Positions 9,247 to 16,445 of a stretch of DNA of 64,000 nucleotides are shown piece by piece. Source of the stretch: Desulfatibacillum alkenivorans DSM 16219 (lineage in GTDB: Bacteria > Desulfobacterota > Desulfobacteria > Desulfobacterales > Desulfatibacillaceae); assembly GCF_900142135.1 (NCBI RefSeq), contig NZ_FQZU01000014.1, positions 62,001 to 126,000 on the forward strand. Direction: 5' to 3'. How positions within the stretch are numbered: the first letter of the stretch is position 1; each line of letters starts with the position of its first letter. The notes below the pieces were generated by a model. That model saw only the letters and a program-made list of their open reading frames with translations, was not told the origin of the DNA and did not search any database. The position numbers and the translations under genes are program-made.

Positions 9247-10788
9247 ATGGCTCAAAAACAAGTAGGTGCTCGGACAGAAGGCGATGTCGTCCAGGGTCTC
9301 TTCTTTTGGCAACAGGCCGCAAAGCTGATGATACCAGAATCGCTGGTTATTCGGGTAACCATAGAACATGATGAAGCAGACGGAGTTGACGACGTAGCGG
9401 TGTTCTATGGTTCGGACGGGATAAATGCCGGCGGATGGCAATGTATGGCTGACTACTATCAGCTCAAATATCATGTCGACAACAGTCATGCCTATAGTTC
9501 AGACGCTATTGTTGACCCTGCGTTTACCAAGGCGAAATCTTCACTTCTTCAGCGATTCCACAACGCTTACAAAAAGCTAATCGCTACAGATGGTTCATTC
9601 AGATTGCATTTGGTTTCAAATTGGCAGTGGAGAGATGATGATCTTTTGGCAAAATCCATCAGAGAGTCTGATGGTGCATTACCACAATCATTTTTCACGC
9701 TCGGCCCGAGAAGTGATTTAGGCAAAATCCGTGAACAATGGCGCAAACATCTTGATCTTGACACGGAGGCTTTTAAATCCTTTACGAAAACATTACGTTT
9801 TCATCTTAACTATTTTGGCCGGCAAGATTTAAAGGAATGGGTGAATGATAGATTGGCACGTGCTGGTCTACGCATTCCTCCTGCCGATCATGCGGCATGC
9901 CCATATGAGAGTCTAGTTCAAAAGTTTCTGATGGATGGACCAAACTCTTTCGACAGGAAGACATTCTTTGAAATGTGCCGTCGTGAGGAACTCATTGACC
10001 TAAAGGATAGCCCAACACGGAATGACAAAGTAATCGGCATCAGAAGTTTCATTCGCTTTGCAGAGAACATCGAAGAGGAAACTGATAAATTCATTTGCGT
10101 AAGCGATCTTTTTGAAGGCCGACACCCAATTGATGATAGATCATGGAGAATTTCGACTTCACGGATATTGTCATTCCTGTCTGATAGAGAATTGACAAAG
10201 GCTCTGCGATCAAAGGATCATCGACTATTACTTGAATGTCATGGATCATTCGCCTTTTTGGCAGGATATGAAATGAGCAGAAACTCCGGCAGTCAGGTCT
10301 TTCCTGTTCAAAAACCTCGAATGGAAACATGGAAACCAGACGGAAACTCCGCATTCGAAGCACCAACAGTTGTCCTAACCGAAATAAAATATGAAGACGA
10401 TGGTGAAATCGCAGTATCGTTTTCGTTTACGCATGGTATATTGGGTGATGTAGAATCATATTTCCAAAATACCGGGATAAAAATAAGCAAGATTGTTAAC
10501 ATTCAACCTAAAGGCGGTCCTGGTGGTGATAGCCTCAAAGGTGCAGATCACGTTTTGCAAGTTGTTGACGAGGTTGTTGAGCTGTTGCGGAATTTAAGGT
10601 CCAAGGCATCGGATGTAATTCACGTATTCGGTAGTACGCCAAATGCTTTCATGTTTTTTTTGGGTCAGTACCGAAATGCATTGGGCCGCTTGCAACTTTA
10701 TGAATACGACTTCGGGTTTGAAAGACACTGTACCTATTCACCGAGCATTCTCGTACCCAAAGACGTAAACCCAGATCATGGAGGATAA
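9247..10788 (+). CDS. cap4: CBASS effector Cap4: DUF4297-type nuclease fused to SAVED domain
   Basis: 513 residues. The N-terminal ~200 residues look like the DUF4297 dsDNA endonuclease domain of Cap4: Asp48/Asp49 (GVDDVAVFYG) and the Q72-L73-K74 triad form a PD-(D/E)xK-like active site. The C-terminal ~220 residues fit a SAVED sensor (IHVFGSTPNAFMFFLG, then YEYDF and YSPS near the end). When SAVED binds the cyclic oligonucleotide made by the neighbouring synthase, Cap4 degrades DNA and the infected cell dies. It is first in a four-gene operon, with GGAG 7 nt before the ATG. Codon use is clearly more AT-rich than in the BREX genes before it. Confidence 0.88.
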   Translation: MAQKQVGARTEGDVVQGLFFWQQAAKLMIPESLVIRVTIEHDEADGVDDVAVFYGSDGINAGGWQCMADYYQLKYHVDNSHAYSSDAIVDPAFTKAKSSLLQRFHNAYKKLIATDGSFRLHLVSNWQWRDDDLLAKSIRESDGALPQSFFTLGPRSDLGKIREQWRKHLDLDTEAFKSFTKTLRFHLNYFGRQDLKEWVNDRLARAGLRIPPADHAACPYESLVQKFLMDGPNSFDRKTFFEMCRREELIDLKDSPTRNDKVIGIRSFIRFAENIEEETDKFICVSDLFEGRHPIDDRSWRISTSRILSFLSDRELTKALRSKDHRLLLECHGSFAFLAGYEMSRNSGSQVFPVQKPRMETWKPDGNSAFEAPTVVLTEIKYEDDGEIAVSFSFTHGILGDVESYFQNTGIKISKIVNIQPKGGPGGDSLKGADHVLQVVDEVVELLRNLRSKASDVIHVFGSTPNAFMFFLGQYRNALGRLQLYEYDFGFERHCTYSPSILVPKDVNPDHGG

Positions 10789-10790
10789 AA

Positions 10791-11942
10791 GTGGAACTGC
10801 CAACTGATTTTAAATCTTTTCTCACAGCAATTAGGCCAACAGAAAACCAGCGGTCTGAATTAAAAACAGGCCACACAACATTGCGGTCGAGACTAAAAGA
10901 TTTCCAGGAGCTTAAGGATGTTTACATAAGTGATTTCCTACAAGGAAGCTATCGCAGAGCAACCGCTGTTCGGCCAAAGGGCGAGAAACGATCTGACGTA
11001 GATATAATTGTTGTTACGAAATTGCATGAGGAAGAATACACTCCTGATGCTGCAATGGATATCTTTGTACCATTTCTTGATAAATACTATAAAGATAAAT
11101 GGCAGAGACAAGGACGATCATTTGGTATTTCCTTGTCATATGTGGATTTAGACTTGGTGATAACTTCTGCTCCTTCCGAAGCTGAAATAGGAGCGCTTCA
11201 ATCGGAATCTGTCACTTCAGAAACTGATATTGCTGAAGCCAAGGACTGGCGTTTGCATCCTTCTTGGCTTTCGTCGGATAGTAGGTGGTTGGTTGAGAAT
11301 GCACAGGAGTTGTTGGCAAAAGCCAAATCAGAGAGTGAATGGAAACTAAGTGCCCTTCGCATCCCCAATCGTGAAGCCGGGAATTGGGAAGATACACACC
11401 CTCTCATGCAAATCCAGTGGACCAGAGACAAAAACGCATCCACCAATTATCATTTTGTCAATGTGGTAAAAGCCTTAAAATGGTGGAAGATTGAAAACTA
11501 CGATGAGGCCAAGCACCCCAAAGGTTTTCCTCTTGAACGAATTATCGGTGACTGTTGTCCAGATGGCATAACCTCCGTTGCAAACGGCATTGTGACCACC
11601 CTTGAATCTATTGTTTCAAATTACATGGCCTATTCTATCACGAACAGTAAACCGATACTCCCTGATTATGGCGTCCCGGGCCATGATGTTCTTGGTCGCC
11701 TAAGCTCTGAAGATTTTAACATTTTCTACAATCAGGCCGAAGAAGGAGCAAAAATCGCCAGACGGGCCTACGACTCACAGGACCGCAATGAAAGTGGCAA
11801 CCTGTGGCGTAAATTACTGGGTTCTAAATTCCCCGCACCTCCAGATAATGGAGGAAAAGCAAAGGCGGGTTATACCACGCCAGCCGCTGCTGCTGCTCCA
11901 GGAGGTGGAAGATTTGCTACAACTGGAGAGTATCTTGACTGA
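10791..11942 (+). CDS. cdnD: CBASS cyclic oligonucleotide synthase (CD-NTase, probably CdnD-like)
   Basis: 383 residues, nucleotidyltransferase fold. The catalytic pattern is complete: Gly52-Ser53, Asp69-x-Asp71 (SDVDIIVV), then Asp119/Asp121 (YVDLDLVI). It makes a cyclic di- or trinucleotide on infection, which activates Cap4. The start is GTG at 10791, 2 nt after the cap4 stop and 6 nt behind a GGAGG. Cap2 neighbours imply that its C-terminus is conjugated to a target. The tail is Pro/Ala/Gly-rich and reads GGRFA (372-376) followed by a seven-residue extension TTGEYLD. I recall GGRFA-like ends as the mature tail in related synthases, so the extension is odd. Clade assignment is tentative. 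Confidence 0.87.
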   Translation: MELPTDFKSFLTAIRPTENQRSELKTGHTTLRSRLKDFQELKDVYISDFLQGSYRRATAVRPKGEKRSDVDIIVVTKLHEEEYTPDAAMDIFVPFLDKYYKDKWQRQGRSFGISLSYVDLDLVITSAPSEAEIGALQSESVTSETDIAEAKDWRLHPSWLSSDSRWLVENAQELLAKAKSESEWKLSALRIPNREAGNWEDTHPLMQIQWTRDKNASTNYHFVNVVKALKWWKIENYDEAKHPKGFPLERIIGDCCPDGITSVANGIVTTLESIVSNYMAYSITNSKPILPDYGVPGHDVLGRLSSEDFNIFYNQAEEGAKIARRAYDSQDRNESGNLWRKLLGSKFPAPPDNGGKAKAGYTTPAAAAAPGGGRFATTGEYLD

Positions 11943-13791
11943 AATAAAAATGCCCGAGACTATTCGTGTTGGTGCGCACAATGCTCAAGCCATTCCCGGT
12001 GTCGAATTTTTCGATGAGCCATTTTTAAAGCAGTTCAAGGGAGCTTCTTTTTGGGGTTTCGCACTTCGCCTGCAAATCGGAGCATCTTCAGACATTGTTC
12101 CTCAAACAACAGAATGGTTCGCTTTAATAGAGGATAGCTATCCTTTTGGAGACATTTGGGTGTATCCGTCCAAGGCTAACGGGATTGACGTTACCTTTCC
12201 CCATCAAGACCTCAACTCATTTGGTAATGAAAAACAACCTTGGAGGGACGGTAAGCTTTGCCTTGTTAGTCCTGTCCAGGGGCTCGGGAGAATAGCAGGA
12301 GGGAAAGACCCGATAGGGAATTATGAGGAAAGGTTTCGATGGCATTTATCACGAGCAATCACTTGGTTAGGCTGTGCGGCCACAAACTCTTTAATGCAAG
12401 ATGGCGATCCGTTCGAGACGCCATATTATGCATGTTCTTCGCGGCGGCATATAGTTCATAATGAATCTTCGGCGACCTTCCATCTTTGGGCACCATACAA
12501 CGATGGCTCTTTAGGCATAGTTGTATTCCATGAGGTATTTAAAAACGACAATAGGGACTTGGCTGTCAGTTTTGAGACCATGGATGGCATTCCAATAAGA
12601 AGAACTCGACCATACTCAGAGGAAAATCACGGCATAAATAGTCGCCATCGGCGGACTGGATTTTGGTGGTTGTGGAAAGCTCCGATCGTTCTTCCTCCCT
12701 GGCAAGCTCCAACGAATTGGGGTGAGCTTAGAGAGATAGGAGATCAACAAGACATAGATGTTGATCAAGCATTGAGGTCTATTGCTTCCCTCGTCCGAGG
12801 GGAGGCGGCAACTGTGCTATTGATCGGTTATCCAATGCCGCTAATATGTGGTGAGGGGGCATGTGAAATCTACTGGCAAGCCATCCGACTGCCAAGACTT
12901 GAATCGACAAAACAAGCACCCAAGGGTGGATACCTTCCAACTGAAAAAAATTTTTGGGGGCGCGATCGTAGGCAAGCATTTATGGATCAACATAAATTTG
13001 CATACTTGAAAACCGAAAATTGGCATCCCGATAGAATGCAAGCGAGAGGACGTTTTGGTTCTACAATGTGTAAAGCGAAGGTTGCCCTCATTGGATGTGG
13101 TGCATTAGGTTCAATAATTGCCGAGCTATTAGTTAGAGAAGGAGTAGAGGATATTATGCTTATAGACGGCAAGCACCTCAGTGCACACAATCTTGTACGC
13201 CATACTCTTTATGGTGATGTAATAGGAAAAAACAAAGCTGATGCTTTGGCTGAATGCCTATCATTATCCTATCCTTTCACCAAAATAGTTTCAATAAACA
13301 ATTATTTATCTTCATCATCCGATCAAGTTGAATCTCTCCTAATGGATCGTAAAATAGTGTTAGATTGTACTGGGTGCGATGAAATTATACAAATTCTGGA
13401 AAATGTCTGGTGGGAGATGCCTAAATTATTCATATCGTCATCGGTTGGCTATAAGGCGCAACGCACTTTTATCTTTAAGGCAATACGCCATCAATTTCCT
13501 TCAGAAGAGTTCCGGCGTATTTTGGAACCAATACTAAATGAGGAGCGAAACAATTGGGCTGAAAATGGTGAAACCTTAGAAGGACCTGGTTGTTGGTCAC
13601 CCTTGTTTCCTGCACGTCTTGATGATTTGCTACTTTCGGCAACATCTTGTATCAAGGTAATTGAGGAATGTTTATTGCAATTCCGTCCGGATGCCAAAGT
13701 AGTTGTTTTTGAACAATCGTTTTCAAATGATATGTTTACTGGACTAACTCGTAAAGAATGTTCGCTCTTATCTTCTATGGAGGGCGAGTGA
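11914..13791 (+). CDS. cap2: CBASS Cap2: fused E2-like / E1-like (ThiF) conjugating enzyme
   Basis: About 625 residues. The first half is E2-like, with Cys116 in GKLCLVSP as candidate E2 cysteine. The second half is a ThiF/E1 adenylation domain with the nucleotide-binding loop GCGALG at 394-399, LIDGKHLSAHNLVRH after it, and Cys560 (GPGCWSP) as candidate E1 cysteine. Cap2 activates the C-terminus of the CD-NTase and attaches it to a target, priming the synthase. The frame is open to an ATG at 11788, but a perfect AGGAGGTG at 11900-11907 sits 6 nt before TTG 11914, so translation probably starts there, inside the synthase gene. ATG 11950, just past the synthase stop, is the alternative. Confidence 0.85.
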   Translation: MLQLESILTEIKMPETIRVGAHNAQAIPGVEFFDEPFLKQFKGASFWGFALRLQIGASSDIVPQTTEWFALIEDSYPFGDIWVYPSKANGIDVTFPHQDLNSFGNEKQPWRDGKLCLVSPVQGLGRIAGGKDPIGNYEERFRWHLSRAITWLGCAATNSLMQDGDPFETPYYACSSRRHIVHNESSATFHLWAPYNDGSLGIVVFHEVFKNDNRDLAVSFETMDGIPIRRTRPYSEENHGINSRHRRTGFWWLWKAPIVLPPWQAPTNWGELREIGDQQDIDVDQALRSIASLVRGEAATVLLIGYPMPLICGEGACEIYWQAIRLPRLESTKQAPKGGYLPTEKNFWGRDRRQAFMDQHKFAYLKTENWHPDRMQARGRFGSTMCKAKVALIGCGALGSIIAELLVREGVEDIMLIDGKHLSAHNLVRHTLYGDVIGKNKADALAECLSLSYPFTKIVSINNYLSSSSDQVESLLMDRKIVLDCTGCDEIIQILENVWWEMPKLFISSSVGYKAQRTFIFKAIRHQFPSEEFRRILEPILNEERNNWAENGETLEGPGCWSPLFPARLDDLLLSATSCIKVIEECLLQFRPDAKVVVFEQSFSNDMFTGLTRKECSLLSSMEGE

Positions 13792-14276
13792 TGCATCATG
13801 AATGGCGAACTGATTGTGGCGCTTACGGAATGTCAATAACCAAAAATGTTTGGGATTCCATTAAACGTGAATGTATAAAGTCAATTAATAATGAAATTGG
13901 GGGGATTCTAATTGGCTACTATACAAATGAAAACAGAATAGCTGTTGTTTGTGAAGCTACTCCACCACCAAAGGACTCACAGCAAGGAAGAACATGGTTT
14001 TGGAGGGGTATTACTGGCTTGCGGTCACTTCTTCTTGAGAGATGGGATCAGAAACAACGAACATATTACGTTGGAGAATGGCATTACCATCCAGCCAAGG
14101 TAATCGAACCCAGCATTGCAGATTTAAGACAGATGGAAAGTATAAGCAGATCAAAACGCTACTATTGTAATGAACCGATTCTTATAATCGTTGGAAAAGA
14201 AGGAAAAACCGATACTCCTGTAAGAGCTTTTGTCTTTCCAAGAGATCAAAAGCGTATTGAATTTGGTAAGGTGTAG
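13791..14276 (+). CDS. cap3: CBASS Cap3: JAMM/Mov34 isopeptidase
   Basis: 161 residues with a complete JAMM zinc-protease signature: Glu35 (NEIGGILIG), His98-x-His100 (EWHYHP), Ser108 and Asp111, with the expected ten-residue spacing between the second His and Asp. Cap3 reverses the Cap2-made bond between CD-NTase and target and so restrains priming. ATG 13791 overlaps the cap2 stop (TGATG), so the two are coupled; an upstream in-frame ATG at 13758 lies inside cap2 and is less likely. Last gene of the CBASS operon. Confidence 0.88.
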   Translation: MHHEWRTDCGAYGMSITKNVWDSIKRECIKSINNEIGGILIGYYTNENRIAVVCEATPPPKDSQQGRTWFWRGITGLRSLLLERWDQKQRTYYVGEWHYHPAKVIEPSIADLRQMESISRSKRYYCNEPILIIVGKEGKTDTPVRAFVFPRDQKRIEFGKV

Positions 14277-14676
14277 TTCATTCGATTCCTGATTCAAGCG
14301 GTAAGAAATCCAAGAATCCATGATCCGGCCGCATCACGGCCGTTCAGCCCCGCATCCGTCTCCTGCGGCCCTTTGACCAGCGTAGCACAGCTACTTGGGC
14401 TACATGCTACGCATTGCCGGAGCACATGCCGGGTCACAGGATCATCCGCTATGGTTCTGTGAACGATGATTTCCTTGGGTTGCCACATAGACATTCTCCT
14501 TGGGTCCTGATTACCAGAGTAGCGCCGGTTTTACCAGAAACATCAATCACCACCTCACAGATTCGGAGCACTCGTCGCATAGAAGAATGGTTCCGCTCTT
14601 GACGTCCGTCACCAGACAAACTATTTGAAACAGAAACACGTCATCTCTCAATGAACCCTTTCCGTGGAGGAAGATC
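14277..14676. other. Intergenic region between CBASS and the element core
   Basis: 400 bases with no intact gene. On the - strand, from ATG 14488 (AAGGAG about 7 nt upstream) downwards, the product begins MWQPKEIIVHRTIADDPVTR. It reads like the start of a radical-SAM (SPL-like) protein but turns into non-matching sequence after about 27 residues. I read it as a 5' gene stub. A 7-bp inverted repeat CGTAGCA/TGCTACG lies at 14381-14411. Confidence 0.4.
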
Positions 14677-15405
14677 ATGGCCGATAGCAAACCCTCGAAA
14701 AACCGCAAAGCCGCTGACACCCTCACCCCTACCAAACGGGAATCCGAACCCGTGGACATGGCCATGGTGGACAAGGCGGTGACCCACATCAACGAGATCG
14801 CCAACAAAACCATGTACAAGGGTTCCATCGAAATTGGGGAATACGTTCTTGACAAATTCTATGGTGGAGATGTCGAACAGGCGTCTTCCCGGAATCCGCA
14901 TAAGCCGGCCAGTTATCAAGCACTGTGTAAGAGGGAGGACCTGGTCGTGGCCCCGGCCTGGTTGTCCGTGGCCGTCCGAGTAGCGGCCCAGGAGAGATGG
15001 TTTGCAGGGAATAATATCGACATCAGCGGCTTGTCCTACACGCACAAGGCCGAACTCGCGAAGATCGACAACGGGGCCAAGAAGAAATCCTTGGTGAAGA
15101 AGGTGCTGGATAAGGGCCTGTCCTCTCGGCAGTTGGCGGATGAAATCAAGAAGATAACTGCAAAGACAGGAGCGAAGGCACTGTCTGCCCCCCAGGTGAA
15201 AGCGAAACTGGAGAGAACCACCCGATTGTTGTCCGATGACCGCCTGCTGGATTTCCTCTCCGACACCACAAAACTGAAAAGCCTTCGTGATGAAACCAGG
15301 ACTGCCCTGAAATCCGAGGCTGAGCAATTGGTGGAATCCATGGAAGAGGTGATCGGCCGATACAAGGAATTGATCCAGGTGCTTGAGAAAAAGGAAGTCA
15401 AATAA
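14677..15405 (+). CDS. Hypothetical protein with HTH-like segment and C-terminal coiled coil
   Basis: 242 residues, not recognised. The N-terminal ~25 residues are Lys/Ser/Thr-rich and probably disordered. The middle (residues ~80-110, PASYQALCKREDLVVAPAWL) is hydrophobic helical. Residues ~145-165 (KGLSSRQLADEIKKI) look like a helix-turn-helix of ParB/YhcG-type proteins. The C-terminus is a charged helix likely to form a coiled coil. GGAGGAAG sits 4 nt before the ATG. A DNA-binding regulatory or segregation role in the mobile element is possible but unproven. A strong inverted repeat begins right after the stop. Confidence 0.6.
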   Translation: MADSKPSKNRKAADTLTPTKRESEPVDMAMVDKAVTHINEIANKTMYKGSIEIGEYVLDKFYGGDVEQASSRNPHKPASYQALCKREDLVVAPAWLSVAVRVAAQERWFAGNNIDISGLSYTHKAELAKIDNGAKKKSLVKKVLDKGLSSRQLADEIKKITAKTGAKALSAPQVKAKLERTTRLLSDDRLLDFLSDTTKLKSLRDETRTALKSEAEQLVESMEEVIGRYKELIQVLEKKEVK

Positions 15406-15448
15406 ATCAGCATCTTGTACTTTTGTGGCGCCACAAGAGTACGCTGAT
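15406..15448. repeat. Near-perfect inverted repeat (13-bp arms, no loop) with outer arms
   Basis: GTACTTTTGTGGC at 15417-15429 is followed directly by GCCACAAGAGTAC at 15430-15442 (one mismatch, centre GGCGCC). It is framed by ATCAGC (15406-15411) and GCTGAT (15443-15448). It starts at the base after the 14677-15405 stop. There is no T-run, so it is not a clear intrinsic terminator. It could be a transcript-end hairpin, an operator or a cruciform recognised by an element protein. Confidence 0.6.
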
Positions 15449-15530
15449 GTCCGATGTCCGAGTTATCCCTCCTTTGGTTTTTCATCCTATCTTCTTATGG
15501 AAGATTTCAAACAGCCAAAGGAGGAAGACA

Positions 15531-15923
15531 ATGAAAATAGAAAATCTGGTCCTGGCAGTGAAACTGTGGTTGACGGAAAACGGTTATCGTCTGGCTGAAG
15601 ACACCGTTAAAGAAAACGATCATTTGTTGACGGCGCATCAGGAATACGGTGGCAAACCATTCGAATTGAAAATCATCATCAATTCCACCGCCATCAGTCT
15701 CCAAATGAAATACCTGGGCGCATTAGACATCACACCTCGCACGCTTGAAATCATCAACACCATCAACAGCTACAACGGTTACGACAAGGTGTTTTTCGAT
15801 GAGGAAACCGGCACTTTGACCGGAATGACGCGGTTTCCGTCAGGGTCTATTTTCAAAAACGAAATCATTGACCTGGTAGGCAAGATGTTGCTGGTCCTCA
15901 AGGAAATTAGGGGTGGGGCATGA
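15531..15923 (+). CDS. Small YbjN-like protein, function unknown
   Basis: 130 residues. A good ribosome-binding site (AAAGGAGGAAGACA) precedes ATG 15531; an upstream ATG at 15423 has none. The alpha/beta pattern (KLWLTENGYRLAEDTVKEND, ITPRTLEIINTINSYNGYDKVFFDEETGTLTG) resembles YbjN-type or type III chaperone-like folds, in which the N-terminal helix packs on an antiparallel sheet. No catalytic residues are apparent. It is convergent with the helicase operon on the other strand, ending 16 nt before it. Confidence 0.6.
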   Translation: MKIENLVLAVKLWLTENGYRLAEDTVKENDHLLTAHQEYGGKPFELKIIINSTAISLQMKYLGALDITPRTLEIINTINSYNGYDKVFFDEETGTLTGMTRFPSGSIFKNEIIDLVGKMLLVLKEIRGGA

Positions 15924-15938
15924 GCCTGATTACGGACA

Positions 15939-16445
15939 TCAGATGATTCGCTCGAAAATCGGCGGAAGGGGCGGTTCCGTCTCTTCCGCCAACACAGTTC
16001 CCTTCAACCGATCGTGGTGTGGACCAAATATGAGTTCCATGCGGCGATCCAGGGATAGGCAGTTTTTCATCAGTCCTATCAAAATCATTTTGTTGGCCAA
16101 TTGTGGTCCCATCCTGGGTGGTGGGATCAAAACCTGCACATCAAAATCAGCGAACATTTGCACCCCGTTTTCCAATACAAATTTTATGGGTACGGTCTCG
16201 CCAGGTTGAACTGGAGGGACTGGGCCATAGGAATCGTCGATGGATGTGAAATATCTTACCAAACCGAAACTCCTGTCAAAAAACAACCAATTGATCATAC
16301 CCCCTTTTACATCGCGCTCTCCACGCGCACTTGATTTTCCACACTCCCTCACAATCGAATCCTGAAGATTTTTGAGTTGCCGGAAAATATGTTCGTTCAG
16401 GCCAAGGTCCATCTCTTCAACCAGCTCAAAAAAAATCGGTATCAT
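15939..16445 (-). CDS. Conserved hypothetical protein of the element (168 aa)
   Basis: Unknown family. Its start ATG overlaps the stop of the upstream helicase gene (ATGA), with GGAGGAG 5 nt upstream, so it is the third gene of the initiator-helicase operon. Residues ~80-168 include VPIKFVLENGVQMFADFDVQVLIPP and NKMILIGLMKNCLSLDRRM, a mixed alpha/beta domain. A second, frameshifted copy of its C-terminal half lies at 24160-24358, with high nucleotide identity. This suggests the gene belongs to a family of related mobile elements that visited this locus more than once. Confidence 0.65.
   Translation of the reverse strand: MIPIFFELVEEMDLGLNEHIFRQLKNLQDSIVRECGKSSARGERDVKGGMINWLFFDRSFGLVRYFTSIDDSYGPVPPVQPGETVPIKFVLENGVQMFADFDVQVLIPPPRMGPQLANKMILIGLMKNCLSLDRRMELIFGPHHDRLKGTVLAEETEPPLPPIFERII

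Noticed and set aside
9026-14276. Type I restriction system
   Set aside because: Only a tail-like ORF is present; no hsdM, hsdS or helicase/nuclease domain of hsdR is found.
14294-14494. Intact 66-codon gene on the - strand
   Set aside because: Only the first ~27 residues look like a known type of protein start; the rest does not continue any recognisable fold, so it is treated as a stub.
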